Shown here: one piece after another, positions 49,764 to 61,204 of the stretch | How the letters are laid out: each line of letters starts with the position of its first letter | How positions within the stretch are numbered: position 1 is the first letter of the stretch | From: Talinum fruticosum | Lineage: Eukaryota > Streptophyta > Magnoliopsida > Caryophyllales > Talinaceae | Reading direction: 5' to 3' | Length of the DNA: 64,000 nt | Assembly: GCA_021018815.1 (NCBI GenBank) | Contig: JAITYX010000021.1 | Span: 4,617,001 to 4,681,000 of the forward strand | The notes under the pieces: generated by a model | The model's input: only the letters and a program-made list of their open reading frames with translations | What the model was told of the DNA's origin: nothing | Databases searched by the model: none | Program-made: the position numbers and the translations under genes

Positions 49764-52700
49764 TTAAGTTGGTAAGGATGACATCTGAATCTCGTCTTCT
49801 AAGGGCCCCTCTGAAAGATCTGAAGATTTATGGGTATTTTGCCTAGTACGTTCCACAGAAGTGGCTTCATATATCCCTGCAGATATCAATTTGCATCTTA
49901 AGTGAGACAAATAGATTAACAAGGGGAACCTTGAATTTTAAGCATGCAACAGTACAAACGTTGTCATTCAATGAACTTAGTCGTTGAGAAAGAAAAAGAA
50001 ACCTGGAACTAAATGTTGGAAAACAAAACCACCATATAATTATCAGTCCAAGCAACAAAATGACGACTGTTCCTTTTCTATTTATCTCCCAGAATGAGAG
50101 AGGATAAATATATCAGAAATAATATGGATCAGGGGAAACTTGCAGGGGAATGGAAGCAGAAAACACAGCTCCAGTATGATCTAAAATTTTCCACTAAGGA
50201 ATGAAAAAGGAACTGATGGACATAGGCTACTCAAATTTTTTTGATCTCTCTGTTGGCATTTATGTGTATAATCAGTGAGCACGATCACACGTATCTTTGA
50301 TATAACCCTTGTCGACAAGAACTTAAGAAGTTGTAGCGAGGTTTTCAAATTTATCCCCTAAATCACAATTTAACCTTTTCCGTTAGATATTTCCTATCTT
50401 CTCATCCTAAATTAGGTCTTATCTTATTAGTCCATTCTCCAAACAGACAGGTTATCCACATGTACTCAGGATTTCAATGACGTCACGTGATACCCTCTTG
50501 CAATCCAAAGCAAGCATGATAACATCATATGCTTCACATAAAACAAACTAGGCATAACGTACCAAAGCCCAAAACAGCGCAGCAAATAAGGAATCCTGGC
50601 AGAGAGAAGTCCATTTTGTACATAATTTCCATGACAATGATACATCCTCCAGCTACCATAAGATGCTTAGGAGATGAAAACACCATGTGCAATCTACAGA
50701 GACAAGACAGCTCCATCAGTAACTGTAAAGCTCCACAGCTATGCAGAAGAGATTCAGGACAGATTATCAAACACAACTTTGGAAGAAGCAACTTTTAAAT
50801 AAGGAATCAATACTGCAGTAGATAACATATATGCATATTCAACAAAAGAGTTGGTAAACAATCACAGAAGCACAGGCAAAACGCAAAGAAGAAATTACAG
50901 GACCAATGCACAGAATTTTGGAAGAAGCAACTTTTAAAAATAGAAGGAATGAAGGGGAAACAATTCAGTTAGAACATAGTTGTATAAGCTCAATAACAAG
51001 AGTCAAGAAGCAGTGAAGTTGAGTAGGCTATTTGCCAATGATGCAGTCTTAGCCTCCTCGTTGATAGGAAGGTGTTGACGCTAAACTGGAACAGTAGAGC
51101 AATTAACTGGCTATTGGGTCGGATTGAGCATGTCAGAAACTAAACTTGTGGAATGCAAGTTCAATGATGACATGGTTAATATGTTTGGTATCTTCTACTC
51201 AGCAGTGAAGCTCTGGGCCGATCAAAGAGGGTGTAGGCAACAGGCCAGCTGGCAACTTTTGAGCATAGATGGCTATTTCAGAGGGCGAAGCTCTGGGTGC
51301 GCCTAAAATTTAGATGACTTTTGGCTCCACGTACCCCTTAGAATTATTAATCTCTTCTCTTCCGTGCAACCCCCTTTGAACTAGGGCTTCTGGATTTGCC
51401 CTTGCTTGTAATTAGATCCTTCTATTTTTCTCTACCCACTGCATTGCTATTGAGTCTACTAGTAGCATTGCAGCATAACAACGTAGACCTGTCTGCAAAA
51501 GCAATCTTGCTTTCATAACAAAAAGGATACTAGCTTTAAGTCTGCAGTCCAGAAAGTACATCACTAATATTTGGAATAACCTCTTGTTATTTTATAATTT
51601 ATGACTAAAATCTTATTCTCCCTCAATCCCAAACCTAGCATTTATGAGACTGAATGATGAAATACAGTTGTGATTAACGAAACCCCCCTCCAAAAAAATG
51701 CAAACAGAAAAGGGCGGGGGACTACAGGACAGGGAAGTGCAGCTTTTAACAGTTGAGTTGCCAAGCCAAATAGTTCTGTGTTGCCACAACCCAACAGATA
51801 CAGGATACATCACTACATCAGTCACAAACTCACTCAGAACAATTAAACTAAAAGAAACTTGAAAGCATTTAGAATGAATGCCTAGGTACCTTTCTTCTGC
51901 AATGTTTTCAACATAGAATATCAAAATAATTCCGAAAAGAGTAGTGCTAAGGTAAGGCCATGTGGCAAAATGCAACTCTTTGCTGCTACCAGGAGCTGTC
52001 CCCTAAAATACAAATACACAACATTAGATGGATGTCAAAGTGAACAAGCAATATAACATGTTTTGAAGAAATATTTCCATTCCCAATTCAAAATATGGAA
52101 ACAGAAAAGAAGGCATGATAATTTTCAAGGACAAGGTTTTAATTTACCAATATCATGTCCCACATGGCGACTGGAAACATGAAACAGGTAGCAGAAGCAA
52201 TGGTAATCGCATGAAGGCGTCTTTTGAGTTGATTCTGGATAGAATAAATTAATGGTCAGACAGCCACAAACAAAGCTTATAACACAAGGTTTGAAATAGC
52301 CATAACTATATAAGCAGATGAACACCTTAATAGAGATACGCCTTCCAATCACTCTTCTGAAAGCTGATAATATTCCTGCAAACATAGGTACAACCATTTC
52401 CTTCATTCCCAGCACTTTTTCCGTCTGTGCCTCAGAATCCGAGCTCTCTCTGAATGGTATCCTCCAGTTAAGTTCTTAAACAAATAGCAATATTTTGTTC
52501 CTGATTGCTAGCATGCAAAAAAAAAAAAAAAAAAAAAAAAAAGAAAGCAAACCCTCTGTCCTTCAACAGTGGCAGAGCTAGCAGATATATTTAAGGGTGT
52601 CCCCTTTTTATATTCTTGAATTTTATAAGCATTATTATTTTTTATGGATGTCCCCTTTAACAATTTTACGGATTTTTTAGAATTTTTAAAAATAAATCTT

Positions 52701-55441
52701 AACAAAAATTTTTTGGCAAGGGTGTTCCGGGATACCCTTGCCCATTAAAATAGCTCCGCCACTGTCCTTCAACCCTTGAGAGAAAAAGGAGACCTATAAT
52801 TCAAGGATATCAAAAGGAGAGTTTGTAGCTGTGGCCCATCCTTGAGATAAGAAGTAGAGTGATGCCAGCATTGCAACAAGTCCACAAACCTGAAAGAACA
52901 CAAACAGGTTATTTTTTACCCAATGGGAAGATTGAAGCTTGAACATTAAAGTAGGACTCTGGGAGTTTTGGTTCTTCGCAACTACATTGCAGTAGATGAT
53001 AATACATGGTCTACATTTAGCTAATAATTTAAACCCAATTACTTTCCTACTGAGTGAAACTGAAGTATGGCTCTAACTCAACAGTTTAATCCTTTATAGC
53101 GCTGATTTTAAATGAAATTGATATATGATCAAGTAAAACAATTCAGCAGCTTACTGAGGGAAAATACAGAGAATCAAACAGATAAAAAGGTTATGAAGCT
53201 ACCTTCTTCCATAAGTGACCCCTACGTCCATACAAAACAGCAGATAAAACACCAAGTACAGCCCCAGAATACTCTGCCAGAATTGCTCTGCGTCCAATAT
53301 TAATTGTCAATTGTGTTTCAAAATGAAACAGGGGGTGGGGGAAAGAAAGAGGCAAACAGTAGGTACAAACGCAACAGTAAATAAACAAGCAGGACCATCA
53401 TTGATGTACATGTCTTGGGCAACACCACATTTTCTGCAAGTTCTTCCATGTTTTGGGGAATACCATTGAGTGATCCTTCTCTAAACCATATAAAAGTCTT
53501 AAAGAATACTATCAATCTTGAGACGTTTAGTTGAATCTCTAGGATAAGAAAACATACCGAATAGGGCCACATGATTTTATTCCTTTCACCCAAAGGATGA
53601 AGTACAGAGCTGTTATGGCTCCATTTATCATAGAGGGCACTACCTGGGAGCAATCAGAAAAAATCGAATGTAACATTCATAATAAAAGAAGTAAAATATC
53701 TAACCCTCTCATTTCATGAGTCCTGACCTGTGTATTGGAAAGTGGTCTCCCCTTCCAAGGTTTTTGTAAAGCTAAAAAGACAATGGATGCAGGAACCAGG
53801 CAACTGAAGATAAATAGTACAACTGAAGATCCTGACTGAGACAAATAGTGGTACATGGAGTAGATAGACCATATTCTCATGAGGTTGCCAATGATATGTA
53901 TGATCCGTAGAGGAGTTTGCCTATGACAATACAAGGAATTAGTATTACAAGTAAGCATAGCATACAGGTAGAAAACATCACAATGACATAAATATATACT
54001 TATTTGAAAGACAATATACATGCGCTAGAACACCAATCTTGTGCTCATGTTCATGGAGAGATTGTTATTTTACTTTACTTGCATAGCAATATATCAGAAC
54101 TCAGAATACAACGTAATTTAGTTACTTGCAGCTAATTATGACTTTCCGAGAGATTCCGAAGGATATCTCATCAAGCTGTAAACATCATTTAAGAATTCTC
54201 CAGCAGTGCTAAAGGATATGTAAACTTTTTCCATGTGTAAAGCTCCAATCAAGTTTTATCAGCTATCGCAAATCCAAAAGGAAAACATGATTCCAAGCAT
54301 TCAGCCCTAAGCTTCTCTTTAGAACTTCCTTACAAGTTATCACCTTGATTTCAGTCTATGTCTAACTCTACCATACCCAACCAAGTTGCTTTTCCTCTCT
54401 GCTAACTAACAGGACTACATTAAAAGCCTGAACTGTTACATGTTAACGATATAATATGCCAACGAGGAGTCAATAGCTCAAAACTGAGAAACTTCCATTT
54501 AACTTCCTCAGGACCTCTAGACCCCCCCAACCCAAAAAAAAAGTCAAAAAATAAAGGGGTAATCAACCCACCCAAAGGAAAATGAATTCCCCAGGGGTGG
54601 GGGAGCATATCTGTACACAATAAGATTGCTCAAGTTTCATGCTTAATGAACTTATGTCTCAGCAGACTACTTCACACGGTCCCAATCTTTAACTAACAAC
54701 CTAAAAAGATCACATCGAATCCTTTAATCTTCAATTCCCTTCTCTGAAACATGTTCTCAACAAGTTCAATTTGACAATGAAGCTGATTCAAGGAAGAAGC
54801 ATCGAAAAACACAGTCCAGATCATCTCCGCTGGTTTCACTTTGATAACAGTTCATCTCAATATAGACTTACAACACAAACAAACCTTAGGTATAATAAAC
54901 GAAGAGGAAGTAACGTTATGAGGTTGAGGCATCAAGCTCCTATGAACAACTCTCTTTGGAAACCTATACACATCAGCTCATCCCACTTCAACTAAGTAGA
55001 AGACTTTATCGATTCCAACCTATTGCAACCCACTGATCAATAAAGACGGTGCCCTAATGAGCTCAAGCTCGCAATTTGATATCCCAAAGAGAAACCTCGC
55101 TTCCTCTTGATCATGGCTGTTCCAGAAACCACTGCAAAATTACTTTCTGATCGAGTTTTAGGTTAATGTAACTTCAAGATGGCCTCATTGTATCTTTCTA
55201 AACTTTTCAAGGTTATTTCCGTTTCGAGGTTCCAAATTTCAACCTACCCAGGTGATGCAATCAGTGTATAAACATAGCAATGAATACAATGACGAAAACC
55301 CATAAGCTAAATTCGAAAATATTGCACAAGTAGCTTTGGAAATTAGGGTTCTAAAGTCAATGGCAGGAAGTTGAAGCCAGGAAGATGTTACCTGGAATAA
55401 ACAGAGTGGCGATCCTCGTAGGCTGGCCTAGGAGTCATCAT
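49764..55441 (-). CDS. Conserved multi-pass membrane protein (weakly ZnT5/DMT-like), with a U12 AT-AC intron
   Basis: Ten exons keep one frame of 355 residues: 55441-55392, 53920-53728, 53643-53558, 53287-53203, 52889-52811, 52456-52326, 52234-52148, 52002-51890, 50693-50563 and 49876-49764. The protein begins MMTPRPAYEDRHSVYSRQTP and ends EIQMSSLPT. About eight to ten hydrophobic segments are visible. Motifs include LQKPWKGRPLSNTQ, GIKSCGPIRAILAEYSGAVL, YFLSQGWATA, GILSAFRRVIGRRISIK and VFSSPKHLMVAGGCIIVME. The CGPIR region weakly resembles the N-terminal membrane part of ZnT5-type zinc transporters and drug/metabolite transporters, but no cation-efflux domain follows. I know the plant family only as conserved and uncharacterised. 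The intron after exon 5 starts ATATCCTT and ends AC; all others are GT-AG. Confidence 0.85.
51020..51185 (+). pseudogene. LINE reverse-transcriptase fragment in an intron
   Basis: The plus strand reads RLFANDAVLASS, a decayed form of the FADD catalytic box. After a frame change comes GLSMSETKLVECKFNDDM, matching the stretch of plant non-LTR reverse transcriptases that usually reads close to ISRSKTEYMECKF. It lies antisense in the eighth intron (50694-51889) of the membrane-protein gene. No ends or tail were found. Confidence 0.65.
52517..52542. repeat. Poly(A) run, 26 bases
   Basis: An uninterrupted A run inside the U12-type intron; it reads as poly(T) on the gene's strand. It lies 24 bases before the small hAT MITE. 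Confidence 0.95.
52567..52764. mobile_element. hAT MITE, 198 bp, perfect 8-bp TSD
   Basis: It starts CAGTGGCAGAGCTAGC and ends ATAGCTCCGCCACTG, a terminal inverted repeat with one mismatch in the first 14 bases. The target duplication TCCTTCAA is perfect (52559-52566 and 52765-52772). GGGTGTCCCCTTTTT and GGATACCCTTGCCC are near-complementary internal parts. It lies inside the AT-AC intron of the membrane-protein gene. Confidence 0.93.
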
Positions 55442-55820
55442 CTCGAGAAATCCCAAAATGATACAGCTGTTCTACGCTTAATTCTTCGTCAAAATGCGAA
55501 AATTTTGATTCAACACATTCATGTGAAATAGGAAATCCCTATTACATCTCCACCATGCTTTGCTTCTCTCTCTCTCTCTCTCTCTCTCAAGTAGCCGGGT
55601 CATGATCACTGCCCAAATTAAGTACAAAACCCGACCAAATGTGTTTCTTGGGCTAGACCCGCTAAGCTTTTCTTTTCGTTGGGCCTTCACTTTCTTGTAT
55701 TTTGAGATAGGCTGCTTTGTTTTCTTAGGATTGCACATGACATGGTAAAATGCTACCGCGTTTGAGGTCTATTTATTTTAGTGATATAAATTAGAGGTAA
55801 CAAGTGACTCGTAACACTAA
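55442..55820 (-). promoter_or_regulatory. 5' flank of the membrane-protein gene
   Basis: Upstream of the minus-strand ATG at 55441. A TC repeat lies at 55565-55588 (GA on the gene strand). GGGCCTTCAC and GGGCTAGACCC occur further out; site II-like GGGCC words are common in plant promoters. Confidence 0.4.
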
Positions 55821-56057
55821 GGGCATGCTCGAATTAGCGTTTATAAAAGCGTTTATAACCGCTAACCGCTAATAACCGCTCATAAATGTTCATAACCGCT
55901 CATAACCGCTAATAAACGCTATAACGACTCATAACGAGTTAGTTATAACCGCTATAATAGACTATCCACTATAACAACTAATAAACTCATATTATTATTA
56001 TTGTGATGATTATTATTTATGATGATAATAATAATAATAATTATTGTTATTATTATA

Positions 56058-56092
<35 letters not shown>

Positions 56093-56104
56093 TACTACTA
56101 CTAC

Positions 56105-56156
<52 letters not shown>

Positions 56157-56563
56157 TAATTATATTATTATTATTATTGTTACTACTACTAGTACTATTA
56201 TTATTATAATTATAATAATAATAATTATTATTACTATTATTAGTATTATTATTATTACTACTACTATTATTATTATGATTATTGCTATAATAATAATAAC
56301 AATAATAATAATAATAATAATTATTATTATTATTATTATTATTATTATTGTTGTTGTTGTTGTTATTGCAAAAAAATATTATTATATTTAAAAATTTTAA
56401 TAATATCATTACTATAATTATTATTGTTATTATCATTATCGACGTTGTAACTTGTTATTATAATGATCGTCATTGTCATCGTTACAGTAGTCTTTCGATA
56501 ATTTCATAATAATAATAACAATATCAATAATAATAATAAAAAAATAAAATGATAATAATAATG

Positions 56564-56629
<66 letters not shown>

Positions 56630-56822
56630 TTAAAAATTTAATTATTAATATTATTATTACTATTATAACAGACTTATAACCGCTCAGTAATCGCTATAAT
56701 AGCTTATAACCGTTATACAACTCATAACGATTATAACCGCTAATTATAACAAACTCGTAACAACTCATAACAACTCATAAACGCTATAACCGCTAGTTTT
56801 AACAGTTGAAACGAACATACTC
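55821..56822. mobile_element. PIF/Harbinger-like MITE expanded by an ATT microsatellite
   Basis: It starts GGGCATGCTCGAATTAGCG. The right end, read inversely, is GAGTATGTTCGTTTCAAC, an imperfect terminal inverted repeat of the Tourist/Harbinger kind. TAA flanks both sides (55818-55820 and 56823-56825), the expected 3-bp target duplication. Just inside each end are arrays of CATAACCGCT / TATAACCGCT words. The centre is a compound ATT/AAT microsatellite. Confidence 0.65.
55988..56660. repeat. Compound (ATT)n/(AAT)n microsatellite, about 670 bp
   Basis: Long runs of ATT, then AAT, then ATT and so on, with ACT, GTT and ATG variants. The strand alternates, so the region can fold into many hairpins. 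All frames are open by composition; the open frames here are not genes. Confidence 0.95.
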
Positions 56823-56825
56823 TAA

Positions 56826-57685
56826 GTTATTAAGTAGGCTAGGCCGTAATAAGTAGTAAGTAATGGTAAATTTTGTGTCAAAGAACATTCAGCAATTATA
56901 GAGATGGTAAGTAGTAATAAAGAGTAGTAAGACGCGGTAAACAATAAGTTGATGTTGGAACAAAGAGACCGTTAGCTAAGGAGCAATTATCGAAATACAA
57001 TCTTGAGTAAGAACTTGTATATACTATGTTTAAAATAAATTAAAAAAATCTTATTAAATCTTATTAGAATTTGTGATGAATGATATCATTGATAACATAA
57101 GTTAAACCATATTCAAATCAAGCTGGAAACAAATTATCAATATTGTTTATTAAATGCCCATACTTGTACATGAATATTAATAAATGTCATTAAAATATAT
57201 ATTTGATTTTTCCAACATTTTAAGAACATGCACAATGAACACAAAAGGTACTAATTAGCACTTTGTCGTTAGCTAATTTGTACTAAATTACACAATTATA
57301 CATGATACAACTTTAAAAAGTAATACGTGCATTAGGTCAAAACCGGGATATCGAATTTGTATCTCATGACATGAGGTACATTTAAATTGCAATATAAAAT
57401 CACTTTAAAAGCCATTTTTTGTCCTCATAATTTTACAATTTCCCAAAAATAATTATACACAGCTAAGTTCTAAAGAATGGGGCATAAATTTAAATTTATA
57501 TTTTATGTATATTAATCTTAATGTCTAATTAGCATAAAAGGAAAAAAAAAAAAAACAAGAAGGTGGGTGATATGGCATTGGCAGTGAAGCCAGAAAGCCG
57601 AAGATAAGCTCCATCAACGGTGCCCAGTTCCCATTTCCCGGGCACTGTCAAGTCTTACCTCTCAGAATCCCAGAGATATCTGAAG
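56826..57685 (+). promoter_or_regulatory. 5' flank of the second hydrolase gene
   Basis: AT-rich DNA up to the ATG at 57686. The last 130 bases are GC-richer and probably transcribed leader. A weak in-frame GTG-started extension upstream of the ATG has no support. No clear TATA box was assigned. Confidence 0.4.
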
Positions 57686-58048
57686 ATGGCTGCCATAGTT
57701 TGTTTTCCGTCGTATTCTCTCTCCTCGACGAGTCATCCGACAGAAAGAATGCAAGTGAAGACTCTGGCTGTTCTCAGCTCAAGTGGGTACAAGAGGGGAG
57801 TGTCTTACCAGCTTAAAGAAGGCCAGAATCGTCTATTTCACGAGCTTCCTTCGGGTCTGAAAATGGAGGTGATTACCCAGAAGGGAAAAATCCCAGTTGA
57901 GGACGAGAGAGAAAAGACCGAAAGGCCGCCTCTCGTATTCGTCCATGGCAGCTTCCACGCCGCTTGGTGTTGGGCTGAGCATTGGCTTCCTTTCTTCTCT
58001 AATCATGGGTTCGACTGTTATGCCCTAAGCTTGCTAGCCCAGGTCCCT

Positions 58049-58090
<42 letters not shown>

Positions 58091-61000
58091 ATTGTTTCTC
58101 TATCTTTGCCCAATTATGGCAATTCATGTTCTATGATGTTCCACTGGGCATAGTCGCTGGCATACATTTGTTATGTTCTTCTTTCCCTTCAATCCCTCGA
58201 TTATAAGAAGGTTTGATTGTGTATCTACACGAGTTTGATATCATATATGCTTATCGGTCATGTTATTTCCACATTTTGTTTATATGTCAGTAATTTTCTG
58301 AAAAACGTCTTCAGCTTTGTTATGCAATGAGGGGATTTCCGGAGGCTTTATAGGGCTTTGTGATTTTCTTGATCAGTGAGGCATTTTGCTTCTCAGGGGA
58401 GTTGCTTTTTGTCCCCTAGTGAAAAAAATGAGGATAGTTCTATGTATTTGAGCCTTATATAGCTGTATTTCATTTTCCTGATCTCTCTTTGGCCTTTGGG
58501 AATTGGGATATCACCACGTGCTGTGATGAATTGCGATTGACAATGTTCAATGTGTATGTTTGATGGATTTCATCTTGCTGAGCGGATTCCGCTGAACTGC
58601 TTTGTGTGGAGTACGATGCTATGGTTTACGAATCAGTTTAGTATTGATCAGGGGGCTAGAGATCTGTTTCGAAAATGAAAACGCAAGAAATCTTCTCCTC
58701 CATTAGCCCACGTCATTGATGAGTGCCACTGATGTGAATTTACCTCTGCTTTTGTTCAGGGTGAAAGTGATTCTCCTGCTGATAAGGTTGCTGGTACCCT
58801 CCAGGTAATACGGTTCCTTTGACTTGTCAAATCCCCTTCACAGTTTTCCCAAATTTGGCAATTCTGAAACAAAGCTTGAAGTCCTATTCTGAATATTCTT
58901 GCTCGTGTAATCATCTTAATTCACGAGTTGTTCCTATTCGTGCAGTAGACACATGCAGCGGACATTGCACACTTTATCAAAACAGAACTTACATCCCCTG
59001 CTGTTTTGCTTGGGCATTCATTTGGCGGACTCATTGTTCAGTACTACATTGCAAACATAAGAAACAAGGATAGTCTAGGTAAATTCAGAATCTGCCCTCC
59101 ACAATTTCGTTTCAACTAAGTTTCCAGCCATCCCAGATATGCCCTATTAACTGGGATTTGAAAGATGACATCTTGTGTGAGATTAAGTGGTGGGATTCTT
59201 TTCACTTAAATGCTGCAAGCCTACAACGACAAAAGTTCACATTTAAGAATTTATATATCAGTGGCTTTTGAAAGAGAGGGTTGACCTATTTTAAAATATA
59301 TTACATTCAACAAACTTGTGCAACTCCAGAATTTCCACAAACTTCACTGTGTCAATGAATTATGCATTGGTGAGAGGCCGTGCTTGTCGTTAATTCATTA
59401 GTAATGGTAACTTGCTTTGCTGCTAGATAAAAGTTTACATCCAGAGCTTGTGGGCGCTGTACTTGTCTGCTCTGTGCCTCCTTCTGGCAATAGGTGATTG
59501 CCTATATCTGTTTCCCAATTAATTTTATGGAACAAGTTAGCCGTTTCCAATTGACTGATGCATTCTTACTCTTCTTGCTTCTTAGTGGGTTGGTGTGGAG
59601 ATATCTCTTTTCCAAACCTATAGCTGCCTTCAAGGTACTGTCACTTCTATTTCTTTATTCTCTTTGATTTTGGGTCTTCAGTGTTTGCTGTAATCAAATT
59701 ACATTTTCAAATAATAAATGGCTAATTCAGCATATATGAAAGTAAACTGCAAGATTGGTTTTTATGCATCGTTGAGCCATAATTTTCCATCAAAAGAAAT
59801 GATGATTGTTATTCACTTCTTATGCTCCTTGGAAGATAGGAATCTCCCTCTTAAAATCATCAGGGTAGGTCTTGATAATGGAGTCATGCGGTTTCTTGCT
59901 TCATATCTTAATATTAGGATGCTATAATGCATAATTACTGAATATTATCCTGACGACATACTTTTTTGACTGGAATACTGAACCTTACTGGAAAATTTCT
60001 TGTATTTCTTTTTAATTTTTGTGGCATGTTGTATATCCTATAATATTGCTCATGGTAAAAAATGTTACGGATAACTATGGTTCAGCTCTTCTTCACAATA
60101 TTATTAAGCTGCAGCAAATCTGACTTATTATTTCCAAAAGCTTACCAACAGGCTGTCAATCTTGTTTCATTATTGGAAGCGATCTTGATTACATGTTTAT
60201 CATTACTTAGTCTTACTCCTTAGAGGAATCTAGTGACCTTAAACTCAATCATAAGTTAAGGTACTTAAATAGCTCAACAGTTATTGATTCTGAACTGATC
60301 CCTGCAACGGTTAAGGGAATTGGTGCTCACTTCCACTTCAGGAAGGAGTGACCTAAACTATTGTGAGCTTCTGTAAAAACAACCATTGAGCAAAACAGAG
60401 TTTCAAATTTGTGAGACAACAGGCCAACTGCCTAGTAGTACTCATTTCCTCGTGTCCAAAGTTCATTGCTTAAATATCTTAGTACAATTTTGGCTGCATG
60501 CTCCACCTAGGTCCATATTTCTTTCTTCCTAGACTGCTGTGTTGTATTAGATCCGTTTTTGAGGATGGACTGGCAGTTGTAAATTGCATCAGTTTCATGT
60601 CAAAATAAGCAGTGTGCCACTTCCAATCATTAATTTATACTATCTTTGGCTAATATTTGGTCTTGTACTTACGTTGAATATTTATTATTGCATGACTGAG
60701 AATTTAAATTGAGTCCAACCACTTGTCAGGTGACTCGTAGCTTAGCAGCAAAGGCTTTTCAGACTGATTTGTCTCTTTGCAAGGAGACATTTTTCTCAGA
60801 CCAGATGGAGGATCGCCTAGTCCAACGGTGTGTTAGATATCTTTTTGTGATCATTTCTGATAGTTGACATAATAGAATAGTGATTATTTCCACCCCTTGG
60901 GCATTGTTGTTTGGATGGGCAGTGTTTCCTCTCTTTTCTGCTGGCTTTCGGTAGAGTATAAGCGTTCATGATCCTTCTACCCCTTTTCTTATCGTGGAAG

Positions 61001-61148
61001 GAAAATTAACTGTTTTCTGGGACATTTGCGTTCTTCTAATCTCGTTGATGGTTTAATTATTAACTTAGAGTACAGAAATTCTTTTATTTCTAAGGTTCTG
61101 CTAGTTTGGTTTTTGCAACATGCATAATTCAATGCATATGACACTTAG

Positions 61149-61204
<56 letters not shown>

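Larger units (their letters stand above)
52457..52810 (-). other. U12-type AT-AC intron (354 bp)
   Basis: On the minus strand the intron begins ATATCCTTGA, matching the U12 AT-AC donor consensus, and ends GGATAC. A branch-site-like CTTAAC lies 11-12 bases before the acceptor. Joining G from exon 5 to CATTCAGAG of exon 6 keeps the frame (SPF-A-FRE). The nearest GT donor downstream of exon 5 is preceded by an in-frame TAG. Confidence 0.85.

Noticed and set aside
56003..56436. Long open frames in the ATT/AAT tract (poly-Asn, Tyr, Leu)
   Set aside because: Pure microsatellite translation, open in all frames by composition.
57620..57685. Upstream in-frame extension of the second hydrolase
   Set aside because: It needs a GTG start; the ATG at 57686 begins a transit-peptide-like sequence and is the natural start.
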